Positions 44,240-51,769 of a DNA stretch of 64,000 bases are shown here, piece after piece. The notes beneath the pieces were generated by a model. That model was not told where the DNA came from and ran no database searches. It saw only the letters and a list, made by a program, of their open reading frames with translations. The stretch's first letter is position 1. Every line of letters begins with the position of its first letter. This DNA is from an uncultured Bacteroidales bacterium (GTDB taxonomy: Bacteria; Bacteroidota; Bacteroidia; Bacteroidales; Paludibacteraceae): positions 62,001-126,000 of the forward strand of contig CACWNR010000008.1 in the NCBI GenBank assembly GCA_902762355.1, given 5' to 3'. Made by a program: the position numbers and the translations under genes.

Positions 44240-45162
44240 TTAAAGGACGTTCAACTCCTTTAAAATCGCTGTAGTCTTACGTACTGCAGCCTCAGACTCG
44301 TGCAGTTTAGCGCGCTCCTCGTCGCTGATGTTCAGCTCAAGGATCTTCTCGATACCGTTCTTACCGATGATACAGGGAACACCGATCGTGATGTCCTTCA
44401 TGCCGTACTCACCCTCGAGGGCTGCCGAACACGGAATCATCTTCTTTTGGTCCTTGATGATAGCCTCTGCTACCGAAGCAGCTGCAGCACCCGGAGCCAT
44501 CCAAGCGGACGTACCGAGCAGACCGGTCAGCGTAGCACCACCAACCATCGTGCTCTTAACAACGTTCTCCAACTCCTCTTTGCTCAGGAACTCGCTTACG
44601 TTGATACCCTTGTAGGTCGTGTAGCTCGTCAACGGAATCATCGTTGTGTCACCGTGACCACGTCGTTTGCGTTGCACTTCAGAGCCTGGCTCAGGAAGTA
44701 TTTCAGACGTGCGCTGTCCAATGCGCCACCCATACCGATCACGCGGTTGCGCGGCAACTTGAGAGCGTGCAGGGTCAGATAAGCCATCGTATCCATCGGG
44801 TTGGAAACCACAACGAGGATAGCGTTCGGGCTGTATTTGAGCACCTGGTCGCAAACGCTCTTTACGATACCTGCGTTCACACCGATCAACTCCTCACGGG
44901 TCATACCCGGCTTACGCGGCAGACCGGAAGTGATGATAACCACGTCCGAACCTGCAGTCTTGCTGTAATCATTCGTCACACCCTCTACGACGGTGTCAAA
45001 GCCCATCAACTGAGCGGTTTGCATGATATCCATGGCCTTGCCCTCAGCAAAACCCTCTTTGATATCGATCAGACATACTTCGTTGGCTACCTCATTAACG
45101 GCCAACACATTTGCGCACGTAGCACCTACGTTTCCTGCGCCAACAACTGTAACTTTGCTCAT
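44240..45162 (-). pseudogene. mdh: Malate dehydrogenase, frameshifted by an internal deletion
   Basis: NAD-dependent malate/oxaloacetate interconversion. The 5' part (45162 to about 44660) reads MSKVTVVGAGNVGATCA, DVVIITSGLPRKPGMTREEL and VVSNPMDTMAYLTLH, then runs into a stop after CNANDV. The 3' part continues in another frame from GHGDTTMIPLTSY to the normal C terminus. Relative to the family, DGMVIG and one more base (about 19 bases) are missing at about 44660, directly before the catalytic His of GGHGD. A direct repeat GTGG could explain a slip. All other segments look intact, so the gene is either freshly broken or misassembled. Confidence 0.85.
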
Positions 45163-45176
45163 AATTGTATATGTAT

Positions 45177-45216
45177 TTTTAAACGTTTTAACGATTTAAC
45201 AATTTAACTGTTTAAC
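45177..45216 (-). repeat. Octanucleotide tandem repeat in the mdh leader
   Basis: On the plus strand five consecutive 8-mers end in TTTAAC or a close variant; four (GTTTTAAC, GATTTAAC, AATTTAAC, TGTTTAAC) are contiguous at 45185-45216. They lie between the mdh promoter and its start codon. Confidence 0.8.
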
Positions 45217-45238
45217 GTCCCTCGGACGAATCAGCCCG

Positions 45239-45270
45239 CAAAGGTACGAAAAATTTTGTATATATACAAA
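45239..45270 (-). promoter_or_regulatory. Promoter of mdh and probably the SPT-SDR-LD-carboxypeptidase genes
   Basis: On the minus strand TACCTTTG (45239-45246) with TTTG at 45267-45270, 20-base spacing. The -33 region is a perfect 16-bp palindrome, TTTGTATATATACAAA. Confidence 0.85.
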
Positions 45271-45342
45271 TTTTTAAGAATAAAAGTGCAAATTTTCTTC
45301 TTTTTGCAAGTACAGTTAGCATATTGGCGTTTATTTGTGCAC

Positions 45343-45371
45343 AAAAAAAAGCAGCACTTGGCTGCCTTTTT
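45343..45371 (-). terminator. Intrinsic terminator of the repeat-protein gene
   Basis: On the minus strand stem GCAGC/GCTGC around loop CAAGT, preceded by A residues and followed by eight T residues. It begins at the stop codon of the upstream gene. Confidence 0.85.
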
Positions 45372-45663
45372 ATCGACGTCCGTGATGCCGATGATGTTTC
45401 TTGAACTCCGGTCTGCGGAAATCACCTCGCTTAAATTCACCTCTACGGAACTCTTCCCTGCGGAATTCGCCTTTGCGGAACTCCCTGAAGCGTGCCTCCT
45501 TGCGCAAATCGATCATCTTACCGCATCGCTCGCAACGCACGAACTTTTGCTCCATCCTTATCGGTTTGCCCTTGCACGCTGCACATTTCCTTACTTCTCG
45601 CGCACTCATGTTCATTACCAGCATGGCTCCTACCGCCAATGCTAACCATCTTTTTGCTTTCAT
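45370..45663 (-). CDS. Secreted Zn-ribbon/pentapeptide-repeat basic protein, unknown function
   Basis: A 97-residue protein with signal peptide MKAKRWLALAVGAMLVMNMSA. A four-cysteine zinc-ribbon-like module follows (Cys27, Cys30, Cys44, Cys47, in KCAACKGKP and CERCGKM). Six consecutive pentapeptides of form xEFRR lie at residues 60-89 (REFRK, GEFRR, EEFRR, GEFKR, GDFRR, PEFKK), ending in a His/Arg tail. The net charge is strongly positive, so binding to polyanions (LPS, nucleic acid) is possible. I recognise no family. The gene has its own terminator. Confidence 0.75.
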   Translation of the reverse strand: MKAKRWLALAVGAMLVMNMSAREVRKCAACKGKPIRMEQKFVRCERCGKMIDLRKEARFREFRKGEFRREEFRRGEFKRGDFRRPEFKKHHRHHGRR

Positions 45664-45711
45664 AGTTTTGCCCTCCATTTTAACGGGTTAATACTCTTTT
45701 TTGCACCTTAA

Positions 45712-45725
45712 ATAAACCGGTTTAT
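45712..45725. repeat. 14-bp perfect palindrome between divergent genes
   Basis: ATAAACCGGTTTAT lies between the secreted repeat-protein gene (minus) and the RAYT promoter (plus). It is a candidate operator; the minus-strand gene has no clear standard promoter. Confidence 0.5.
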
Positions 45726-45755
45726 ATACCCCAAAACAAATACCGTGCCAAAATA

Positions 45756-45787
45756 TTTGCATATATCAAAACTTTTTTGTACCTTTG
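45756..45787 (+). promoter_or_regulatory. Promoter of the RAYT gene
   Basis: TTTG (45756-45759) and TACCTTTG (45780-45787), 20-base spacing, 18 bases before the start codon. Confidence 0.82.
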
Positions 45788-45804
45788 CTCCAAAATTCAG
45801 AACG

Positions 45805-46815
45805 ATGGAGGAACACTGGCATTGGCAAGAACGTGGCACGGCATGGAAGGGCATCGGAATTTACCATGTGACGCTCACCGTTACCAGCCGCCAGCCCTTG
45901 CTCGGAGAACTCGTTATTCCTGGCGATGATCCCGTCAAAGCATATATTAACGAGTCTCCCCTTGGCAAGGACCTAGTTCAATGTGTCATTCACTGGCATG
46001 AGCACTATCCGGAAATCCGTGTTTTGCAGTTCTATCTCATGCCGGATCATCTCCATATTGTCGTTCATGTTCAGCGTGCCATGCCGTACGGTATTATGAC
46101 TGTTATTCGTGGTCTCTGGCAAGCCGCCAAAAAACTAGGTCGCGCCTATTCAGAAGAAAAACGTTTGTCGTTTAATCCGAATACTATTCGGTCTATCTCT
46201 TCTAAACGTTCGTCCGTTACAGGCGAATATGATTCGCCGCTCTTTACCGAAATACCTTTTGTTCGCCCGTTGTCCCGCAAAGGGCAACTCCAATCGATGA
46301 TCCGTTATGTACAGATGAATCCGCAGCGCCTCGCTACCAAGCGCCTCAAGCCCGGCTTCTTCTGCGTACAGCCCGACATCGTTATTGCCGACCGAACGTA
46401 CAGTGCCGTTGGTAATATCGCTCTCCTTCAATATAACCGTTACAGCCCCGTCCACGTCCGTAGTATGTGGGTGCAAGATGCTGAACAGCACGGCTACGAT
46501 CAGCCTCTTCGTGATTACAAGAACGGCTGTGTTTTTGCCGCTCGTCAAGGCACAGTTATGGTCTCGCCGTTCATCTCTCAGCATGAACAAGAGGTGCTCC
46601 ATGTACTCCTCAAGGAAAAACACCCCATCATCTACATCGCCGATAACGGATTTGGTGATTATTTCAAACCCTCTGACCTTCTTTTTGATGCCGTCGCCGA
46701 AGGCCGTCTACTAATCCTCTCTCCCTGGCCGTACGACCCGGACAAACACCACGTCACCCGCACCGATTGCGTTGCCATGAACAAGATGGCAGAGGATATC
46801 TGCGCTGCTTTATAG
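45805..46815 (+). CDS. REP-associated tyrosine transposase (RAYT, Y1_Tnp/HUH) with C-terminal extension
   Basis: A 336-residue protein whose N-terminal part matches single-strand HUH transposases: YHVTLTVTSRQPLLGELV, metal-binding His82/His84 in LMPDHLHIVVHV, a candidate nucleophile Tyr115 in LGRAYSEEKR and SMIRYVQMNPQRLATKRL. RAYTs act on REP-type hairpins without moving their own ends. Residues about 220-336 form an extra domain (VMVSPFISQHEQEVLHVLL, DNGFGDYFKPSDLLFDA) that I have seen in Bacteroidales relatives but cannot name. Hairpin units lie directly downstream. The ATG at 45805 is used. Confidence 0.85.
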   Translation: MEEHWHWQERGTAWKGIGIYHVTLTVTSRQPLLGELVIPGDDPVKAYINESPLGKDLVQCVIHWHEHYPEIRVLQFYLMPDHLHIVVHVQRAMPYGIMTVIRGLWQAAKKLGRAYSEEKRLSFNPNTIRSISSKRSSVTGEYDSPLFTEIPFVRPLSRKGQLQSMIRYVQMNPQRLATKRLKPGFFCVQPDIVIADRTYSAVGNIALLQYNRYSPVHVRSMWVQDAEQHGYDQPLRDYKNGCVFAARQGTVMVSPFISQHEQEVLHVLLKEKHPIIYIADNGFGDYFKPSDLLFDAVAEGRLLILSPWPYDPDKHHVTRTDCVAMNKMAEDICAAL

Positions 46816-46828
46816 TCCTTCGATCTTT

Positions 46829-46976
46829 CTTCGTCCCTTTTCCGCAGTTATACGCGGTTTTTTAATTTTCTTCGTCTTTTTCCCGCTATTTTATGCGGGT
46901 TCAAAACGTTCGTTCATTACGCCGGATACCATCCGGCATCTGGTCTCTTTTTGTTGTTTAGTGGACACCTCCGGTG
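46829..46976 (+). repeat. REP-like hairpin array, copy A
   Basis: Three similar units follow the RAYT gene, each a CTTCGTC- or GTTCGTTC-type lead followed by a hairpin: CCGC/GCGG (46842-46857), CCCGC/GCGGG (46882-46899) and GCCGGAT/ATCCGGC (46921-46937). A small fourth hairpin is CACC/GGTG (46966-46976). The last two main hairpins and their 21-base linker (46900-46920) recur as copy B at 51480-51536. The first hairpin is followed by six T residues and could also terminate RAYT transcription. Confidence 0.75.
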
Positions 46977-46992
46977 ATTTTTTGCAGATTTA

Positions 46993-47024
46993 TTTGTGTA
47001 TGTCATAAAAAAGTAGTACCTTTG
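46993..47024 (+). promoter_or_regulatory. Promoter of the TerB-like/channel/AAA/nuclease operon
   Basis: TTTG (46993-46996) and TACCTTTG (47017-47024), 20-base spacing. An 83-base leader follows before the first start codon. Confidence 0.85.
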
Positions 47025-47107
47025 CGCCTGCAAAGGTGATACGGGGTATTAGCTTATCGAATTTTTCCCTTCGAGTCCGCTATAATCCACAAAAATATTA
47101 ACGTACT

Positions 47108-47575
47108 ATGAAAACAACTATCCAAGAAACAGCGCAAGAATTAATTACACGCAAAGAGTATCCGGAAGTCATTAAGGCTGCTTTACAACTGATTATTGAT
47201 GAGCAGATGAATTCTTTGGCACTCGATAAGGTGCTTGCCGATAAAGGAATCCGCCGTATAACAGACATCAAAGAGAAAACGCTAGATGTACTCTTGGATT
47301 ATGCGGATATCATCTTAGAGGATGACATTCTTACATCCGACGAGTTGAGAAATCTCAAGATGCTCAAACTATTCTTCCGTATAGAAGAGGGCGATTTCCA
47401 AAAGAATAATAAGTTTGCACGAGTAGAATCTATAATCGTTCGACAATTGGAAAAGTTGTATGCCGATAACATTATTGATGAGCAAGAAGCCTTGCATCAA
47501 AGCGAATTGCAGGGCGTGTTTGGCTTGGGGTATGATGAATACACAAATATTGTAAATAAAGTTGCAAAGAAATGA
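47108..47575 (+). CDS. TerB-like helical protein, first gene of the island operon
   Basis: A 155-residue all-helical soluble protein. Its acidic segments, ADIILEDDILTSDELRNLKMLKLFF and YADNIIDEQEALHQSELQGVFG, resemble the metal-binding helices of TerB-type tellurite-resistance domains. This is a weak, pattern-level match. It overlaps the channel gene by 4 bases (ATGA). A second TerB-like region occurs in the ATPase of the same operon. Base composition is AT-rich compared with flanking genes. Function unknown. Confidence 0.6.
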   Translation: MKTTIQETAQELITRKEYPEVIKAALQLIIDEQMNSLALDKVLADKGIRRITDIKEKTLDVLLDYADIILEDDILTSDELRNLKMLKLFFRIEEGDFQKNNKFARVESIIVRQLEKLYADNIIDEQEALHQSELQGVFGLGYDEYTNIVNKVAKK

Positions 47576-48303
47576 ACGAATGGCGCAAATGCATATTTGA
47601 TATAGTAGAGACAGAAAGTCACTCTATAATCAGTAAAATCTATGATTGGGCGATGTTGGTGTTTATTGTCATCAGCCTTGTACCCCTTGCATTCCGCGAG
47701 CAGACAACAACTCTTATATGGTTAGATCGGATCTCGGTTAGCGTCTTTATTGTAGATTATCTACTTCGTTGGCTGACAGCGGATTATAAATTAACGAAGA
47801 CGGCAAAATGGAAAGCGGTTTTGCTATATCCCATAACTCCGTTTGCAGTTGTGGATTTATTGTCTATTCTTCCGTCGTTCTCGCTTTTCAATCGTGCATT
47901 TAAACTCTTCCGTATAACGCGCTTACTCAAAATCTTACGTATCTTTAGATTCGTGCGTTATTCGGAAAACATGCAAATCTTGTTAAAGGTATTGCACAAA
48001 GAACGTCATATCTTATTTACCGTATTTTTGATAGCTATCGCATATATTGTCGTTACAGCATTAATCATGTTTAACGTTGAAGAATCTGCAATGTTTGAAG
48101 ATTTCTTTGACGCACTCTATTGGGCAACAACCACGTTGACAACAGTCGGCTACGGAGATATTTACCCGTCCACAGACCTGGGACGAATTATCAGTATGTT
48201 TTCTGCTATTTTGGGCGTAGCTGTGATTGCGCTTCCTTCCGGCGTAATTACTGCAAGTTATTTGGAAGAATTAAGAGATAAGAAAAAACAGAAAGGAGAA
48301 TAA
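47572..48303 (+). CDS. Voltage-gated-type K+ channel subunit
   Basis: A 243-residue six-helix channel. S1 to S3 are visible in the first 105 residues. S4 is RAFKLFRITRLLKILRIFRF with arginine or lysine at every third or fourth position. S5 follows, then the pore helix and selectivity filter TTLTTVGYGDIYP near residues 187-199 and S6 (IISMFSAILGVAVIALPSGV). TVGYGD indicates K+ selectivity and the S4 charges indicate voltage sensing. It sits between the TerB-like gene (4-base overlap) and the ATPase gene (1-base gap), so the channel is part of this operon and not a lone housekeeping gene. Confidence 0.88.
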   Translation: MNEWRKCIFDIVETESHSIISKIYDWAMLVFIVISLVPLAFREQTTTLIWLDRISVSVFIVDYLLRWLTADYKLTKTAKWKAVLLYPITPFAVVDLLSILPSFSLFNRAFKLFRITRLLKILRIFRFVRYSENMQILLKVLHKERHILFTVFLIAIAYIVVTALIMFNVEESAMFEDFFDALYWATTTLTTVGYGDIYPSTDLGRIISMFSAILGVAVIALPSGVITASYLEELRDKKKQKGE

Positions 48304-48304
48304 T

Positions 48305-50617
48305 ATGGCATATCGTTATCGCAAGACGAAAAGAGGAGGTGGTATTGCAACTGTATGGGTTTTATTCCTGATATTTGCACCAGGTGTCTTTATCGCGATA
48401 TCAAATGAGGAAATAATGGGAGCAGCAATAAGCGCTGCATTTGCTTTTATTTGCCTACTCATAATAATTGCGCATTATGCTCTGAATCCGAGCAGTAAAC
48501 AGGAAACAACAGAATATGATGCTTTAGACGAGAGACGTCGTAAAAGAGAGGCTGAACGTGATGCTTTGGAGGCTCAAAAAGAAGCAGAACGGATTGCGGC
48601 TTTGCCAAATTATTTTGAGACAAAGATAAGTGAAGAGTCGTTCAAAGGAATCAAAGATACGATATCGTCAATAAACGGATTTCTCGTCTATTTGATAACG
48701 AACGGCTTCTACCGATGGTTGGAGCAACAAAATATAGCTATCTCAGCCGAAACAGATTCGTATAAGTTGTCAACTTATATGATTTTGTCGGATATAAAAA
48801 CGGCTCTCATCGGAATGGGAAGTTCGATGGATATGAAATCTAAAGAAGGCTTGGCTGTGTTTTTAGCTGTCAATGCCCTCAATTCCAGTGAAGATATTGA
48901 GTACGGCATGCTGAAACTAATGAAGGATGAAACCATCAAGCCCGCAGAGGATTTAATAAGCGGAGCGTATAATATTTTTAATAAAGAGAATAATCCCGAC
49001 AAATTAGTTTTCGCAGACCTGCTGAAATCATATGATAGAGATATCCAATTACAATACTTGATTGTTTTGTATCGTTTCCTTTCTATGGCAGCAAAAGCGG
49101 ATGATGTCGTGACAGAACAAGAAGCGGCTTATTTAAGTCGCCTATTAAATCGCGCGCAGAACATAGATCAAAATGTCGATACCACGAAAGATATTATTGC
49201 CACAACGGATGTCGTCTTTGAAATGGGGCATTTGTATAATTCGTACGATGTAGTTAGGATTGGACAATACATCGTCAAAAAACAAAAATGTGTTATTTCA
49301 GATATTCAAGCCGAAAAGAATATAAGTCGTGGAGGAGTCTTGGAGGCATTGAAAATTTTAGAGAAGCATCATGTTATTGAAGTCGATGGTAATAAGCGAA
49401 ATGTACTTGTGAAAAATGAAGGAGATGTGATTCGCTTACTTCGTGGTCAAAAAGCATTAGGAAATGAAACTACAGAGAAAGTAAATATAGAGGAACCGGT
49501 TGTAATCACCACGAAAGTAATTTCTGAGCCAGTAGAAAAATCCGAAGATATCGTTCTTCCTGATTCATATGACCCATTATTTATTGATGTGGCTAAGTTT
49601 GTGGTCGGCAAACAAGAGGGATCCGTTGCACAGATTCAACGAAAGTTTGAAATCGGTTACAACCGTGCAGGTAAGATTTCTGATCAATTGGAGGAAGCAG
49701 GTATATACGGTCCCAACAAAGGCAAGGAGGGACATGAAGTGCTTGTTAAAGACCAAGAGCAATTAAACGAAATATTGGCGCGTTTGAGCGGTACTAAATC
49801 GAGATCTCGCAAGAAAGCGAGTGCTGCTCCTAAAAGCGAATTAGATTCTCTTATCGGCCTTGCTTCCGTTAAGAAAGAAGTCCAGACTTTGACAAACTTC
49901 ATTAAGATTCAGCAGAAACGAGAGGAACAAGGCTTGAAATCATCTTCTCTTTCCTATCATTGTGTTTTTACCGGCAACCCGGGAACCGGTAAAACAACCG
50001 TTGCACGCATCGTAGCCGGAATTTACAAAGAACTCGGAGTATTAAAGAAAGGACACTTGGTTGAAACCGATCGCGCTGGTCTTGTTGCGGAGTATGTGGG
50101 ACAAACGGCCGTAAAGACCAATAAGATAATTGATAGTGCTTTGGATGGAGTACTATTTATAGATGAGGCATATTCACTAGTTGGAGGCAGTGAAAGCGAT
50201 TATGGAAAAGAAGCGATTGCAACGCTCCTTAAGCGAATGGAAGATGATCGTGATAGATTAGTTGTTATCCTTGCCGGATATACAGCAGACATGAAGCGTT
50301 TCATCGACTCAAACCCCGGTTTACAATCGCGTTTCAACCGCTATATAGAGTTTCCAGACTATACCGCAGAAGAGTTATTGCAAATCTTCGAAGCCAACAT
50401 GAGTAAGTATGACTACCATTTCGGTGAGGGCGCCAAAGAAGTGTTGCAACAATTCTTGGAGAATGCGGTTGCAAACAAAGATGCCAACTTTGGTAACGGC
50501 CGTTTCGTGCGCAATGTCTTTGAGAAAGCATTGGAGCGTCAAGCTAATCGCCTTGCATCGGAAAGTAGTCTAACAACAGAACGCCTTTCTGCAATCGAGA
50601 AAGAAGATCTTATATAA
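48305..50617 (+). CDS. Membrane-anchored AAA+ ATPase with TerB-like and FtsK-gamma domains
   Basis: A 770-residue multidomain protein. Two N-terminal membrane segments lie at about 14-62 and a coiled coil at about 75-100. A TerB-like helical region lies at about 240-290 (YRFLSMAAKADDVVTEQEAAYLSRLL). A winged-helix FtsK-gamma domain covers 423-495 (VVGKQEGS, FEIGYNRAGKISDQLEEAG). A CbxX/SpoVK-type AAA+ module follows, with Walker A GNPGTGKTT near 557, Walker B VLFIDEAYS near 616 and arginine-finger region NPGLQSRFNRYIEF. The gamma domain is about two-thirds identical to that of the chromosomal FtsK here. I infer a DNA-sensing ATPase. It is followed 9 bases later by a nuclease gene. Confidence 0.82.
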   Translation: MAYRYRKTKRGGGIATVWVLFLIFAPGVFIAISNEEIMGAAISAAFAFICLLIIIAHYALNPSSKQETTEYDALDERRRKREAERDALEAQKEAERIAALPNYFETKISEESFKGIKDTISSINGFLVYLITNGFYRWLEQQNIAISAETDSYKLSTYMILSDIKTALIGMGSSMDMKSKEGLAVFLAVNALNSSEDIEYGMLKLMKDETIKPAEDLISGAYNIFNKENNPDKLVFADLLKSYDRDIQLQYLIVLYRFLSMAAKADDVVTEQEAAYLSRLLNRAQNIDQNVDTTKDIIATTDVVFEMGHLYNSYDVVRIGQYIVKKQKCVISDIQAEKNISRGGVLEALKILEKHHVIEVDGNKRNVLVKNEGDVIRLLRGQKALGNETTEKVNIEEPVVITTKVISEPVEKSEDIVLPDSYDPLFIDVAKFVVGKQEGSVAQIQRKFEIGYNRAGKISDQLEEAGIYGPNKGKEGHEVLVKDQEQLNEILARLSGTKSRSRKKASAAPKSELDSLIGLASVKKEVQTLTNFIKIQQKREEQGLKSSSLSYHCVFTGNPGTGKTTVARIVAGIYKELGVLKKGHLVETDRAGLVAEYVGQTAVKTNKIIDSALDGVLFIDEAYSLVGGSESDYGKEAIATLLKRMEDDRDRLVVILAGYTADMKRFIDSNPGLQSRFNRYIEFPDYTAEELLQIFEANMSKYDYHFGEGAKEVLQQFLENAVANKDANFGNGRFVRNVFEKALERQANRLASESSLTTERLSAIEKEDLI

Positions 50618-50626
50618 GAATCTGTT

Positions 50627-51460
50627 ATGCGCAAATCTAATAGCCGCTATACTATCTTTCTCGCGGCAGTTATAGCGATAACTGCTGTGCTATGTGTTGT
50701 GTTTCCCCAAGCAGATGGTAGTGCTCTATCTGACGATAAACAACCTATCGAATCAGCCAATGATCTTCCTTATGAGTTGGCGCGACTAAACAATCATCAG
50801 CCGGAACAAGTTATTGAACATTTGGGTTATACAGTCAGTTATAATCCCAAATGGCTTGTACCAAACTGGGTTGCATATGAGTTAACAAACTCTGAGAGTG
50901 ACGGTGAACAAGAGCGTTCTAATCATTTCAAACCGGATCCATTAGTAAAAGGAGATCCTGTAACAACAAGCGATTACTCCAAGTCCGGCTATGATCGTGG
51001 ACATATGGCTCCAGCCGCAGATATGAAATGGTCAGAACAGGCTATGCGAGAAAGTTTCTACATGACCAATATTTGCCCACAAATCCATAATCTTAATGCC
51101 GGAGATTGGAAAGACTTAGAAGAATTGGCACGTGATTGGGCTCGGAAATACGGAAGTATCTATATTGCTTGCGGGCCAATTGTGGAGGCTAACTATCAAA
51201 CCATCGGGAAAAGCCATTCTATTGCCGTCCCTTCCGCTTTCTATAAAGTGTTTCTGCGCCAAACGCGCAAGGGATGGGCTTCAATGGGATTTATTATGCC
51301 TAATAAGGCCGGGAATCGCCCTTTGATGACGTATATGCTTACAGTCGATGAAGTCGAAGAACAAACGGGAATAGATTTTTTCTACAATCTACCGGATAGC
51401 ATTGAATCTCAAGTGGAAAGCATTTATTCCATTTCCGATTGGTCTCTACCTCGGCATTAA
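50627..51460 (+). CDS. DNA/RNA non-specific endonuclease (NUC1 type), membrane-anchored or exported
   Basis: A 277-residue nuclease of the beta-beta-alpha metal family. The active site is GYDRGHMAPAADM (general-base His near residue 126), and the metal-binding Asn region is FYMTNICPQIHNLNAGDWKDLE. An N-terminal hydrophobic segment (IFLAAVIAITAVLCVVFP, residues 10-27) is a signal anchor or uncleaved signal, placing the catalytic domain outside the cytoplasm. It is the last gene of the operon; copy B of the REP-like element starts 6 bases after its stop codon. Confidence 0.9.
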   Translation: MRKSNSRYTIFLAAVIAITAVLCVVFPQADGSALSDDKQPIESANDLPYELARLNNHQPEQVIEHLGYTVSYNPKWLVPNWVAYELTNSESDGEQERSNHFKPDPLVKGDPVTTSDYSKSGYDRGHMAPAADMKWSEQAMRESFYMTNICPQIHNLNAGDWKDLEELARDWARKYGSIYIACGPIVEANYQTIGKSHSIAVPSAFYKVFLRQTRKGWASMGFIMPNKAGNRPLMTYMLTVDEVEEQTGIDFFYNLPDSIESQVESIYSISDWSLPRH

Positions 51461-51466
51461 AGAAAA

Positions 51467-51536
51467 CCTTCGTTCATTTCCGGAAATTTTATTCTGGTTC
51501 AAAGCGTTTGTTCCTTACAGGTGGATTTTATCCACC
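51467..51536 (+). repeat. REP-like hairpin pair, copy B
   Basis: CTTCGTTCATTTCC leads into hairpin CCGGAA/TTCTGG (51480-51497). A 21-base linker follows (51498-51518), 18 of 21 bases identical to copy A. A second hairpin is GGTGGAT/ATCCACC (51520-51536). Stem bases differ from copy A but pairing is kept, so the structure is conserved by covariation. Confidence 0.78.
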
Positions 51537-51616
51537 GCTCCCTTATCCCCTTTACCCACCTTTTTGTGTCCGTTTCCTCAGAAAATGCATTTTTCTTACA
51601 TTCTTGCTCTCTAATA

Positions 51617-51648
51617 TTTGCATATGTCAAAAATTTTTCGTACCTTTG
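51617..51648 (+). promoter_or_regulatory. Promoter of the orphan gene at 51797
   Basis: TTTG (51617-51620) and TACCTTTG (51641-51648), 20-base spacing. An unusually long leader of about 145 bases follows. Confidence 0.82.
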
Positions 51649-51716
51649 CGGTCAGAACTATTCGAGATACCTCGCGTACAATCCGCAAAGGACTTGCCCC
51701 GTAGGCGCACCGTATG

Positions 51717-51769
51717 AATCACGTATCATACCCATACCTATAATATACTATGTATATTATCCCGTGATT
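51717..51769 (+). promoter_or_regulatory. Structured leader of the orphan gene
   Basis: Nested hairpins: outer AATCACG (51717-51723) with CGTGATT (51763-51769), inner ATAATATAC (51740-51748) with GTATATTAT (51752-51760). They end 28 bases before the start codon. A regulatory or RNA-binding role is inferred. Confidence 0.5.

Larger units (their letters stand above)
46829..51536 (+). mobile_element. Putative REP-bounded accessory island
   Basis: Two same-orientation copies of a paired-hairpin REP-like element bound an AT-richer operon of four genes, with a RAYT gene just outside the left boundary. Base composition falls clearly relative to the genes on both sides. No target duplication, integrase or tRNA boundary was seen, so mobility is an inference. 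Confidence 0.45.

Noticed and set aside
44638..44854. Programmed frameshift in mdh
   Set aside because: The two frames cannot be joined without losing conserved residues, and no slippery heptamer or downstream structure was seen; a deletion explains the gap.
45334..45360. Plus-strand promoter near TTTGTGCACAAA
   Set aside because: It has the TTTG box, A-tract and GCAG trailer but lacks a TAnnTTTG box (it reads CACTTGG), and no plus-strand gene follows; the region is better explained as the terminator of the minus-strand gene.
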